From the NCBI GenBank assembly GCA_029288115.1, contig JARFPV010000200.1, positions 1 through 14,849 on the forward strand: DNA of 14,849 bases, given 5' to 3'. This DNA comes from Akkermansiaceae bacterium (GTDB lineage: Bacteria > Verrucomicrobiota > Verrucomicrobiia > Verrucomicrobiales > Akkermansiaceae). Positions within the stretch are counted from its first letter, which is position 1, and each line of letters opens with the position of its first letter. Below, one piece after another: positions 6,779 through 13,089 of the stretch. The notes under the pieces were generated by a model. It was not told the origin of the DNA and searched no databases. It saw nothing but the letters and a program-made list of their open reading frames with translations. A program made the translations under genes and the position numbers.

Positions 6779-7375
6779 TCAGGAATTGAGCATACGCAAT
6801 GCATCACGCAGCAGGTCTTCGGTAGGAGCTTCCGGCTTGAGCTTGGAAATCGCCGCAACCGCCTTGCGCGCCTCAGCCTGTTTGTATCCCAAGCCTATCA
6901 ATGCAGACTCGGCATCCACGGCAGCGCTCGGCACAGACTCCCCTGCCGCAGCCTGCCAAGCCTCGGCTACACCTACCTTGTCCTTGAGTTCCAAAATAAT
7001 ACGCTCAGCGGTTTTTTTACCCAGCCCTTTGATTTGAGCCAGAGCCGCAGCATCTCCATTAACAACGCATGATTTAAAATGCTCGACCGGCATGCCACTA
7101 AGTACCGCCATCCCGATCGCGGGACCAATGCCTGTCACCCTCTCAATCAGTAAGAGGAAAAGGTCTTTTTCCGCGACCGAAGCAAATCCATAGAGCGTGT
7201 GTGCCGTTTCACGAACGTGCAAATGCGTGTGCAGATCTACTTCTTTACCTTCTATCGGATTGATCGCGTCATAGGTGCCTAAGGAGACTGTCAGCAAATA
7301 ACCCAGCCCATTGACATCCACCACGAGCCTGCCAGGCAGAGCTTCTAACACATTTCCCCGTATCCGTGCGATCAT
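6779..7375 (-). CDS. ruvA: Holliday junction branch migration protein RuvA
   Basis: RuvA binds four-way DNA junctions as tetramers and loads the RuvB helicase during recombinational repair. The 198-aa product has the full family layout. The N-terminal OB-fold domain (about 1-63) starts MIARIRGNVLE and includes VVDVNGLGYLLTV and HTHLHVRETAHTLYGF. Two helix-hairpin-helix motifs follow, around VTGIGPAIGMAVLS (80-93) and IKGLGKKTAERIILEL (115-130). A flexible Ala-rich linker leads to the RuvB-binding domain III (about 152-198, ALIGLGYKQAEARKAV). The ATG at 7375 overlaps the stop of the upstream M14 peptidase gene by 4 bp, implying translational coupling. No ruvC or ruvB gene is adjacent. Length and motifs are typical and nothing is missing. 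Confidence 0.97.
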   Translation of the reverse strand: MIARIRGNVLEALPGRLVVDVNGLGYLLTVSLGTYDAINPIEGKEVDLHTHLHVRETAHTLYGFASVAEKDLFLLLIERVTGIGPAIGMAVLSGMPVEHFKSCVVNGDAAALAQIKGLGKKTAERIILELKDKVGVAEAWQAAAGESVPSAAVDAESALIGLGYKQAEARKAVAAISKLKPEAPTEDLLRDALRMLNS

Positions 7376-8148
7376 ACGCCGTCATTACAGCCCTTCGCCT
7401 CCCCTCGAGTCAACAGGAATTCTTCAACCGCCGTGCGCACCGCCAGTCTGTGGCATGCCACCCGTTTCTCAAGCGACAGCGAACTAGGCGTCTCCAAGGT
7501 ATACGACACACGTGTCCCCATCTCCGCCATGTAGATCGCCTCAGGCCATTGTTCCGGATAATCGGCACGTGGCTCATGGAAAATCCACCCGGGTTCGCGG
7601 ACTTTATGATCGTCAATCAGCAGACTAGGCTCGGTGGGGATTTCCTTTGCAGCGGCATTGAGAATCGCCTCCGCAGTGCTTGGACATCCTCTTTTTTGAA
7701 TTTCATACAGATAGAAGCCGGTGCTCTCCCAGTCCTCGTGTAATGAAATAAACATCTCGGGCACGGGCTGCTTTTCCAGCCAATTGACATGCGCGCTCAC
7801 TTCTTTGGTAGTTTTTCTCAGATAGTCACGGTTCAGATCTACGCCTTGAGCATTTTCACGCGTCCCCAAAGCCAGTCCTGTGGGGTTAACTACGGGACAA
7901 ATCCGCCATTCAATTCTATCATCAAAACACCCGCAATCGAGCAACTCCCGCATTGCCAGAACTCCTGCAGGCTCATCTCCATGCATTCCCGAGGAAAGAT
8001 ATACTCTCGGAGAACCTTCCGAAATTTTAGTATATGCAGGAATATCATAACCACTAACCTCTTCCAGCACCTCACATAGAAAACCCGCCTCAGCAGCCGC
8101 TCTGCGGAAATCCAGCAAATATGACATCACATCAAAACTCACACCCAT
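7372..8148 (-). CDS. M14-family zinc carboxypeptidase-like protein
   Basis: The reading frame opens at a GTG at 8175. I prefer the ATG at 8148 (258 aa), which has AGGGA about ten bases upstream; another ATG lies at 8127. Zinc and catalytic motifs of the M14 carboxypeptidase and succinylglutamate desuccinylase superfamily are visible. H56 and E59 sit in MHGDEPAG, N106-R107 in DLNRDY, H137 in SLHEDWESTGFYLYE, and the likely catalytic E219 in TLETP. No signal peptide is seen, so the enzyme is probably cytoplasmic. It would cleave a C-terminal residue or a related amide; a role in murein peptide recycling (MpaA-like) is one possibility, but the substrate is not shown. Its stop codon overlaps the ruvA start by 4 bp. 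The gene is divergent from galE across a short spacer carrying heptameric repeats. Aspartoacylase-like activity is the main alternative. Confidence 0.85.
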   Translation of the reverse strand: MGVSFDVMSYLLDFRRAAAEAGFLCEVLEEVSGYDIPAYTKISEGSPRVYLSSGMHGDEPAGVLAMRELLDCGCFDDRIEWRICPVVNPTGLALGTRENAQGVDLNRDYLRKTTKEVSAHVNWLEKQPVPEMFISLHEDWESTGFYLYEIQKRGCPSTAEAILNAAAKEIPTEPSLLIDDHKVREPGWIFHEPRADYPEQWPEAIYMAEMGTRVSYTLETPSSLSLEKRVACHRLAVRTAVEEFLLTRGEAKGCNDGV

Positions 8149-8180
8149 TTGATAAACATCCCTGCATAAATACACAACCC

Positions 8181-8215
8181 TTGACTCTGATCTCTAGATT
8201 CTAGACTCTTAGCCC
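8181..8215 (+). repeat. Degenerate heptameric tandem repeat upstream of galE
   Basis: Five consecutive 7-base units each end in C: TTGACTC (8181), TGATCTC (8188), TAGATTC (8195), TAGACTC (8202) and TTAGCCC (8209). The array fills the spacer between the M14 and galE genes right up to the base before the galE ATG. The TTGACT at 8181 could double as a -35 box for galE, but no well-spaced -10 follows. On the reverse strand the unit reads GAGTCTA, which also occurs in the array at 10349-10383. Confidence 0.5.
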
Positions 8216-8216
8216 C

Positions 8217-9215
8217 ATGAACGTTCTCGTCGTCGGAGGTGCAGGTTACATTGGAAGTCACTGCGTCAGACAACTACAAGCTGCAGGCCACCATCCTGTC
8301 GTGCTCGATAATCTAGTGTATGGCCACCGGGCTGCGGTCGCGGATGACGTCACCTTCTACCAAGAGGATCTCGGTAACCGACCCGCTGTCACCAAAATCC
8401 TGACCGAGGAAAAAATCGATATCGTCATGCACTTCGCCGCTTTCATCAATGTGGGCGAGTCCGTCCACGCTCCACTGAAATACTACGCAAACAACGTCGG
8501 CAACACCATCCAGCTATTCCTCGCCATGACTGATGCAGGGGTCAACAAGTTTGTATTTTCCTCCACCTGCGCCACCTATGGAGTGCCGGATACTTTGCCG
8601 CTCGTCGAAGACCTTCCCCAGTCGCCCATTAATCCCTACGGATCCACCAAACTGCACGTCGAACACATCCTCCAGGATCTCGCTCGCTCAGGAGCGATCT
8701 CTTCGGCTGTCTTCCGCTATTTCAACGCGTCAGGAGCTGCCGATGACGGAAGCATCGGAGAAGACCATACGCCCGAGACCCACCTCATCCCACTCGCGAT
8801 CGACGCCGCAACCGGCAAACGAGGAGCACTGAAAATTTTCGGCGTCAACTACCCGACACCCGACGGCACCTGCCTGCGCGACTACATCCACGTCGACGAC
8901 ATCTCTCGCGCGCACATTGCCGTATTTGATCAATTGGAAGAGCCTAACAAATTTATTCATTACAACCTCGGAACTGGAAAGCCCACATCTGTCCGCGAGA
9001 TCCTCGATGCTGTGGAAAAGGTCACTGGGCTGCCTGTACCCGCTGAGGAAGCACCACGCCGCGCTGGTGACCCCCCGTCACTCTACGCCGATAATACCAA
9101 AGCCCGAACCGAACTCGGCTGGGAACCCCAACACATGGACATCGAGTCCACCATCGCCACCGCCTGGAAATGGCACCAGTCACATCCCGATGGATTCGCA
9201 GATCCAAAAGACTGA
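8217..9215 (+). CDS. galE: UDP-glucose 4-epimerase
   Basis: GalE interconverts UDP-glucose and UDP-galactose using bound NAD, in the Leloir pathway and in supplying sugars for surface polysaccharides. The 332-aa protein is full length. It starts with the Rossmann motif GGAGYIGS (7-14), followed by VVLDNLVYGHR, MHFAAFINVGESV (71-83) and FSSTCATYG (114-122). The catalytic YGSTK gives Y141 and K145. RYFNASGA, IFGVNYPTPDGTCLRDYIHVDDI and YNLGTGKPTSVREI are characteristic of the epimerase rather than other extended SDR enzymes. The ATG at 8217 gives a normal N-terminus; upstream lies a heptameric repeat array, not a Shine-Dalgarno. No other sugar-nucleotide gene is adjacent. The stop at 9213-9215 is followed two bases later by the first copy of a 20-nt direct repeat. 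Confidence 0.96.
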   Translation: MNVLVVGGAGYIGSHCVRQLQAAGHHPVVLDNLVYGHRAAVADDVTFYQEDLGNRPAVTKILTEEKIDIVMHFAAFINVGESVHAPLKYYANNVGNTIQLFLAMTDAGVNKFVFSSTCATYGVPDTLPLVEDLPQSPINPYGSTKLHVEHILQDLARSGAISSAVFRYFNASGAADDGSIGEDHTPETHLIPLAIDAATGKRGALKIFGVNYPTPDGTCLRDYIHVDDISRAHIAVFDQLEEPNKFIHYNLGTGKPTSVREILDAVEKVTGLPVPAEEAPRRAGDPPSLYADNTKARTELGWEPQHMDIESTIATAWKWHQSHPDGFADPKD

Positions 9216-9216
9216 T

Positions 9217-9236
9217 CTGCTAGGAATTTGCTTTTT
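9217..9236 (+). repeat. 20-nt direct repeat, copy 1 (after galE)
   Basis: The sequence CTGCTAGGAATTTGCTTTTT here is identical to 10294-10313, in the same orientation 1,077 bp away. Similarity extends a few bases on each side: GACTG precedes both and GAGT follows both, with small insertions. The copies bracket the secreted-protein gene at 9327-10286. This copy starts two bases after the galE stop codon. Confidence 0.85.
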
Positions 9237-9326
9237 AGAGTGAGACGGACGTAGGGGGCTTTCAGAGGATGATATGGGGGTTGTTGAGCCCTCGCTCATC
9301 GGAGCTTCAACGCGGACCTTATTCGA

Positions 9327-10286
9327 TTACTTCTGCTGCTCCATCTCCTGGATCAACCATTTGGCGAATCCGAGATAAGAATCAGGATTCGATTCCGGTC
9401 CCACTGGCCGGGTGTTACCACAGCCATGTGGGAAGGCGTTCAAGTAGTAGTACATGTTCTTATGGTGCTTGGGCAGGCCTCTTTTCCAGAAGGACTTCAA
9501 CCATTCTCTTTCAATATTTTTGGTATAGTTTTTGCACCCTTTGTACAGGTAAGGCCCGTAGTAGAAAATGTAGTCCAGCCCTTGCTCCAGCACCCATTTG
9601 GCACCGCGGGAGATTTCCTCAGGGTTGGATATCTTGTTCCCCAAAGGCCAGTAACGATTGTACTGATGCGATTCGATGCAAACACCGTCCATCGTCTTGA
9701 CGATTGCTTTTGCTTTGGGATCGTCGAGAAAAACGGCCGGATGAACGACCATCTGTATCAGCTTGTAGTTGTCTTTTTTCAGCAGACCAAGAGCATGGGC
9801 ATCCTTGAATACTTTGCGCGTATCATCCACATCGCGTTGATGGAGAATTCTCGGATCACCAGCAATCGGACCTCTATCGCCATTTTTTTTATATAGCCAT
9901 TCCTCCCGGCAAATAATAATGTGCTTTACCACATTACCCTTCTTCTCGTCCTTCTGAATTTTTTTAACCAGCTTGTTGGTTCTCGGGTTGGCATCCACCC
10001 AACCGCCTCCCATTCCAATATAATACTCAAAGAAGCGATTCTTGGTACGGAAAACGCCATCGTAGCCTTTGACGGCATCCATATGCAACGCCGTATAGTC
10101 ATCCGCTTTCAGATCATCATCGTAATTGCCTATGCCTGGCTTCCAGCCGGCAACCCGATCGCCACCAGTCGCTTCATGCGCTTTGTCACGAGGATAAGGT
10201 CTGATGCCCACCTTGGAACGTTCGCTCTGCGCAAAACACGCTGTGCTTGCTAATAGGAGAACTAAATTCAAGACGATGAGCTTCAT
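9327..10286 (-). CDS. Secreted protein of unknown function, possibly a TIM-barrel-like fold
   Basis: I do not recognise this family. The frame opens at an ATG at 10340, but the ATG at 10286 starts a clear signal peptide (MKLIVLNLVLLLASTACFAQ) and gives 319 aa; the longer version would place the 20-nt repeat inside the coding region. The mature protein is rich in Lys, Tyr, Trp and Gly. Segments such as NVVKHIIICREEW, KLIQMVVHPAVF, VKTMDGVCIESHQYNRYWP (with E205 at a strand end) and GLDYIFYYGPYLY look like successive strands of an alpha/beta barrel with following helices, as in glycoside hydrolase-type folds. That is an inference from pattern only. By eye it is more AT-rich than galE and ispG on either side. 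It lies between perfect 20-nt direct repeats and converges with galE. It may be an acquired envelope or secreted enzyme; substrate unknown. Confidence 0.75.
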   Translation of the reverse strand: MKLIVLNLVLLLASTACFAQSERSKVGIRPYPRDKAHEATGGDRVAGWKPGIGNYDDDLKADDYTALHMDAVKGYDGVFRTKNRFFEYYIGMGGGWVDANPRTNKLVKKIQKDEKKGNVVKHIIICREEWLYKKNGDRGPIAGDPRILHQRDVDDTRKVFKDAHALGLLKKDNYKLIQMVVHPAVFLDDPKAKAIVKTMDGVCIESHQYNRYWPLGNKISNPEEISRGAKWVLEQGLDYIFYYGPYLYKGCKNYTKNIEREWLKSFWKRGLPKHHKNMYYYLNAFPHGCGNTRPVGPESNPDSYLGFAKWLIQEMEQQK

Positions 10287-10293
10287 CGACTGG

Positions 10294-10313
10294 CTGCTAG
10301 GAATTTGCTTTTT
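10294..10313 (+). repeat. 20-nt direct repeat, copy 2 (upstream of the 9327-10286 gene)
   Basis: This is identical over 20 bases to 9217-9236 and in the same orientation. It lies seven bases upstream of the preferred start codon of the minus-strand secreted-protein gene, so on the coding strand it occupies the leader. Confidence 0.85.
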
Positions 10314-10348
10314 GAGTAAGGTGTTCAGAAGGGCTATCATGAGGTGAC

Positions 10349-10383
10349 CAATGGGGAATTAGGAGTCTAGAATAGTGAATCTT
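10349..10383 (+). repeat. Degenerate heptameric tandem repeat between the 9327-10286 gene and ispG
   Basis: Five consecutive 7-base units follow the pattern NARTNNN: CAATGGG (10349), GAATTAG (10356), GAGTCTA (10363), GAATAGT (10370) and GAATCTT (10377). A stretch of about 12 bases (AGTCTAGAAT core) also occurs inverted in the array at 8181-8215. Confidence 0.5.
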
Positions 10384-10426
10384 TTTGGGCGGAGGCAATG
10401 AAATTCCTTGCCTCGATTACCCAAAA
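10383..10426 (+). other. Two-tier hairpin in the ispG upstream region
   Basis: An outer 7-bp stem, TTTTGGG (10383-10389) with CCCAAAA (10420-10426), encloses an inner 7-bp stem, GAGGCAA (10392-10398) with TTGCCTC (10408-10414), around a 9-nt loop. No T-tract follows on either strand. It sits in the 286-bp region between the divergent starts at 10286 and 10573 and could be an RNA leader structure or a protein-binding site. The rest of this region holds the heptad array and a possible small ORF. Confidence 0.35.
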
Positions 10427-10463
10427 GTTTCGTTTGGTGTTGTGGTGACGTTTGGAGCGGCAG

Positions 10464-10556
10464 ATGACGGTCTTGCTAATGAGTAATATTCCTACAACTC
10501 CCATGAAACCGTATTCATTTCCGCACATCTGGCTATCGACGCCAGCCCCGATCTAA
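10464..10556 (+). CDS. Possible 30-aa leader ORF upstream of ispG
   Basis: An ATG at 10464 opens 30 codons ending in TAA at 10554-10556, 16 bases before the ispG ATG. GGAG (10454-10457) lies six bases upstream of the ATG, a better Shine-Dalgarno than most genes in this window have. The predicted peptide (MTVLLMSNIPTTPMKPYSFP... ending WLSTPAPI) matches nothing I recognise and has no attenuator-like run of one amino acid. It may be chance; conservation would decide. Confidence 0.2.
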   Translation: MTVLLMSNIPTTPMKPYSFPHIWLSTPAPI

Positions 10557-10564
10557 GCTATAGA
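10536..10564 (+). promoter_or_regulatory. Weak putative promoter of ispG
   Basis: TCGACG (10536-10541) and TATAGA (10559-10564) are separated by 17 bp and resemble -35 and -10 boxes. Transcription would start around 10571, giving an almost leaderless ispG message at the 10573 ATG. This is sequence resemblance only, and a promoter further upstream is equally possible. Confidence 0.22.
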
Positions 10565-10572
10565 CCTTGGCG

Positions 10573-12375
10573 ATGAGCGCCAGCAACCTCTCCCACCTTC
10601 ACTACTGTCAGGATTACTTCGCCTATACCCGCCGCAAGTCTCGTGAGATCATGGTCGGTAATGTCGGTGTCGGAGGCGATAACCCGATTCGTGTCCAATC
10701 GATGATTACATCTGACACACGTGATACCGAGGCGTGCGTCAAACAGGTGCTAGACCTCGCCGAGGCAGGATGCGAAATTGTTAGGATTACCGCGCAGACC
10801 AAAAAATACGCTGCCAATCTCGAACACATCCGCGATGGCGTTCGTGCCGCAGGGTGCAACGTCCCCCTCGTCGCCGATATCCATTTTAAACCCGACGCCG
10901 CATTCGAAGCCGCCAAATGGGTCGAAAAAATCCGCGTCAATCCCGGCAACTATGCCGATAAAAAGAAATTCGAAATCCGCGAATACACCGACGAACAGTA
11001 TACCGACGAACTAGAGCGCATTCGCGAGGATTTCGCCCCGCTCGTTGAGCTGTGCAAGGAACTTGGACGCGCCATGCGCATCGGCACCAACCATGGCTCC
11101 CTCTCCGACCGCATCATGAACCGCTACGGCGACACCCCACTCGGCATGGTCGAAAGCGCCCTGGAGTTCGCACGTATCGCCCGCGACCTCGATTACCACA
11201 ACTTCTGCTTCTCAATGAAGGCATCGAACCCAAAAGTCATGATCGAGGCATACCGGTTATTGGTCGCCCGACTCGACCAGGAAGGCCCAGACTGGACCTA
11301 CCCGATCCACCTCGGCGTCACCGAGGCAGGCGACGGCGAAGACGGCCGCATCAAATCAGCCATCGGCATCGGCTCTCTGTTAGCCGATGGCGTGGGAGAC
11401 ACCATCCGCGTCTCACTCACCGAAGACGCCGTGCACGAAATCCCCGTGGCCAAAGCGATCATTGCCAACATTGAGCATAGTCACCTACCAACCGATCCCA
11501 CTGGTAGTCAGCGAGGCACCCTTTCCTACAATCCCTTTTCCTACGAACGCCGTCACACCCAGAAGATGGTTATCAACGAACATGAACTTGGTGCCGAAAA
11601 CACCATCCGCGTGTTCACCTCGCGTAAAAAGTGGGACGCGCTTGCGCACAAAATTGATAAGCTTGGCGACTTCACACCAGAAGCCGTGATCGAAGACTCC
11701 GATGTGATCGCAGTCGACCCTTGGGACACCGCCGCTGTGATGGAGATTAATGCCATTCTAGAACCCCGGCTCGTAACCGTTGCTGATGGTGCCCACGACG
11801 CTGCGGTCATCCATGCGTTCCGACTGCTTGCGTCCAAACTTTCCGCCCACCACCCGATCCTCCTCAAAGACACCCTGACTCCATCCACCGACCAGGGAGC
11901 CGATTTCCTCGATAACCTGATCACGGCCGCGCGTAATATCGGCTCACTCCTCTGCGACGGTATCGGCGACGCCATCATCGTTCAAGGCGAGGAAGCCCCT
12001 GGCCAATCACTGCGCCTCGCCTACAACGTCCTCCAGGCCGCCGGATCAAGAATTTTCAAAACCGACTACGTCGCCTGCCCATCCTGCGGACGCACCCTCT
12101 TTAACCTCCAGGAAACCACCCAGAAAGTCCGTGCCGCTACCGGCCACCTTAAAGGCGTGCGCATCGCCATCATGGGATGCATCGTCAACGGCCCAGGCGA
12201 AATGGCAGACGCGGACTTCGGCTACGTCGGAGGCGCCCCGGGCAAGATCAACCTCTACGTCGGCAAACAAGCGGTGAAATTTAACATCCCGGAAGACGAA
12301 GCCGTCGACCGACTCATCGACCTCATCACCGAGCACGGCAAGTGGATCGACGCACCAGAACCAGTATCCAACTAA
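10573..12375 (+). CDS. ispG: 4-hydroxy-3-methylbut-2-enyl diphosphate synthase, long (insertion-containing) form
   Basis: IspG (GcpE) converts methylerythritol cyclodiphosphate to HMBPP in the non-mevalonate isoprenoid pathway. I chose the ATG at 10573 (600 aa) over a TTG at 10567. The N-terminal TIM-barrel begins YTRRKSREIMVGNVGVGGDNPIRVQSM, with LVADIHFKPDAAFEAAKWVEKIRVNPGN, RIGTNHGSLSDRIM and HLGVTEAGDGEDGRIKSAIGIG. An insertion of about 180 residues (roughly 290-468) separates it from the C-terminal Fe-S domain, as in plant, chlamydial and Bacteroidota enzymes; short E. coli-type enzymes (about 370 aa) lack it. The 4Fe-4S ligands are C502 and C505 in CPSCGRT and C536 in MGCIVNGPGE, with the conserved E543. 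The gene is followed after 4 bp by a small lipoprotein gene, suggesting cotranscription. Codon usage is strongly GC-rich. Confidence 0.95.
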   Translation: MSASNLSHLHYCQDYFAYTRRKSREIMVGNVGVGGDNPIRVQSMITSDTRDTEACVKQVLDLAEAGCEIVRITAQTKKYAANLEHIRDGVRAAGCNVPLVADIHFKPDAAFEAAKWVEKIRVNPGNYADKKKFEIREYTDEQYTDELERIREDFAPLVELCKELGRAMRIGTNHGSLSDRIMNRYGDTPLGMVESALEFARIARDLDYHNFCFSMKASNPKVMIEAYRLLVARLDQEGPDWTYPIHLGVTEAGDGEDGRIKSAIGIGSLLADGVGDTIRVSLTEDAVHEIPVAKAIIANIEHSHLPTDPTGSQRGTLSYNPFSYERRHTQKMVINEHELGAENTIRVFTSRKKWDALAHKIDKLGDFTPEAVIEDSDVIAVDPWDTAAVMEINAILEPRLVTVADGAHDAAVIHAFRLLASKLSAHHPILLKDTLTPSTDQGADFLDNLITAARNIGSLLCDGIGDAIIVQGEEAPGQSLRLAYNVLQAAGSRIFKTDYVACPSCGRTLFNLQETTQKVRAATGHLKGVRIAIMGCIVNGPGEMADADFGYVGGAPGKINLYVGKQAVKFNIPEDEAVDRLIDLITEHGKWIDAPEPVSN

Positions 12376-12379
12376 CCCT

Positions 12380-12697
12380 ATGAACAAATTTATCCTCATG
12401 GCCGCCACAGCAATCATCCTCACAAGCTGTGCTGAATTTTCCGGTCACCAGCAGACTGCTTCCGCACACGTCCACCACAGCCATTCTCCGATTGGCTGGA
12501 ACGCCTGGGCACAATGGATCGAAAAAAGACGATCAACCGCAGATGAACAAGGTCACGGTCCAGACGTCGGTTCAGACGAATGGGCTCACTCCGTTGACCG
12601 CCAGCTCGGCATTTCAGAGGGAGGTCACGGCCCGGATATCAAGTCATTTGAATGGCGACATGCAGTGGAATTAAAACTCGGGCTCCACGTCCACTAG
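12380..12697 (+). CDS. Small His-rich lipoprotein with three 24-residue repeats
   Basis: This 105-aa product has a signal peptide ending in the lipobox LTSC (C17), so it is probably an outer- or inner-membrane lipoprotein. After a His-rich segment (AHVHHSHS), the mature chain is built of three copies of a unit of about 24 residues, starting near 34, 58 and 82. Each has H-x-P, then a Trp-containing helix: WAQWIEKRRS, WAHSVDRQLG and WRHAVELKLG. Copies two and three match at 12 of 21 positions (GHGPD..S.EW.H.V...LG). The protein ends HVH. I do not recognise the family. The His-x-Pro and His clusters could bind a metal, but nothing shows it. The gene starts 4 bp after the ispG stop, so it is probably translated from the ispG transcript; no Shine-Dalgarno is seen. 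It converges with the small gene at 12724-13008 with no convincing terminator between. Confidence 0.8.
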   Translation: MNKFILMAATAIILTSCAEFSGHQQTASAHVHHSHSPIGWNAWAQWIEKRRSTADEQGHGPDVGSDEWAHSVDRQLGISEGGHGPDIKSFEWRHAVELKLGLHVH

Positions 12698-12723
12698 CAA
12701 TATCCTGCTATCTGTCAGGAAAC

Positions 12724-13008
12724 TTAAAGCTCTTCGATCTTCTGCCACACACACTTAGTTTTTCCTTCTTCCGTCCGGATAAACAACTCCTGCAGCCCCT
12801 TCGAACTCTGGGTCACTGCCTTCAAGCCTCCGGGCACCTCGCGCTGCACCCGCACCGATCCGGTCGTCGCATTTTTCCCAAGCGACTTGCCGCCATACGA
12901 TCGACCAATAATCACCCCAACCACACCTGTCAGGGATTCAATCTTCCGAATCGCTTTCAAGCATTCCTTTGAAGAGCTCTGATGTCGACCACGTGATGGC
13001 ACGGGCAT
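12724..13008 (-). CDS. Small protein resembling DUF2103 (hypothetical)
   Basis: This 94-aa protein has no signal peptide. The central pattern is a short helix (KECLKAIRKIESLTG), then VVGVIIGRSYGGKS, VRVQREVPGGLKAV and GLQELFIRTE. Strand-rich order with a GG turn and a QE(L/V)F segment resembles what I recall of DUF2103, a small family annotated as predicted metal-binding. Assignment is tentative. Only one Cys near each end and H9 are available as ligands, which is few for a metal site. The gene starts 81 bp downstream of the PAS-AraC regulator gene on the same strand, and converges with the lipoprotein gene at 12380. The ATG at 13006-13008 falls in the 3' arm of a hairpin, so the true start could lie elsewhere, for example no earlier Met is available in frame before the spacer. 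Confidence 0.55.
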   Translation of the reverse strand: MPVPSRGRHQSSSKECLKAIRKIESLTGVVGVIIGRSYGGKSLGKNATTGSVRVQREVPGGLKAVTQSSKGLQELFIRTEEGKTKCVWQKIEEL

Positions 13009-13053
13009 ACGATGCCGTGAGCAGATGACAGAGTGAAGCTCATATTTTATACA

Positions 13054-13075
13054 TGCAATCAGTTAAACCATTGCA
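13054..13075 (-). terminator. Weak hairpin after the AraC-type regulator gene
   Basis: TGCAAT (13054-13059) pairs with ATTGCA (13070-13075), six base pairs around a 10-nt loop. It lies 15 bases past the regulator stop codon. On the minus strand it is followed by TGTATAAAATAT, AT-rich but not a clear T-run. It could be a weak terminator between the regulator and the small gene at 12724-13008. Confidence 0.3.
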
Positions 13076-13089
13076 CAAGAGTTCATCAC

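Noticed and set aside
9237..9326. Possible terminator between galE and the 9327-10286 gene
   Set aside because: Only imperfect stems, such as TTGAGC with GCTTCAA, are visible and no T-run follows, so I could not support an intrinsic terminator.
11052..11474. 140-aa plus-strand frame inside ispG
   Set aside because: It is an Arg/His/Pro-rich out-of-frame reading of a GC-rich gene with intact IspG motifs in the main frame.
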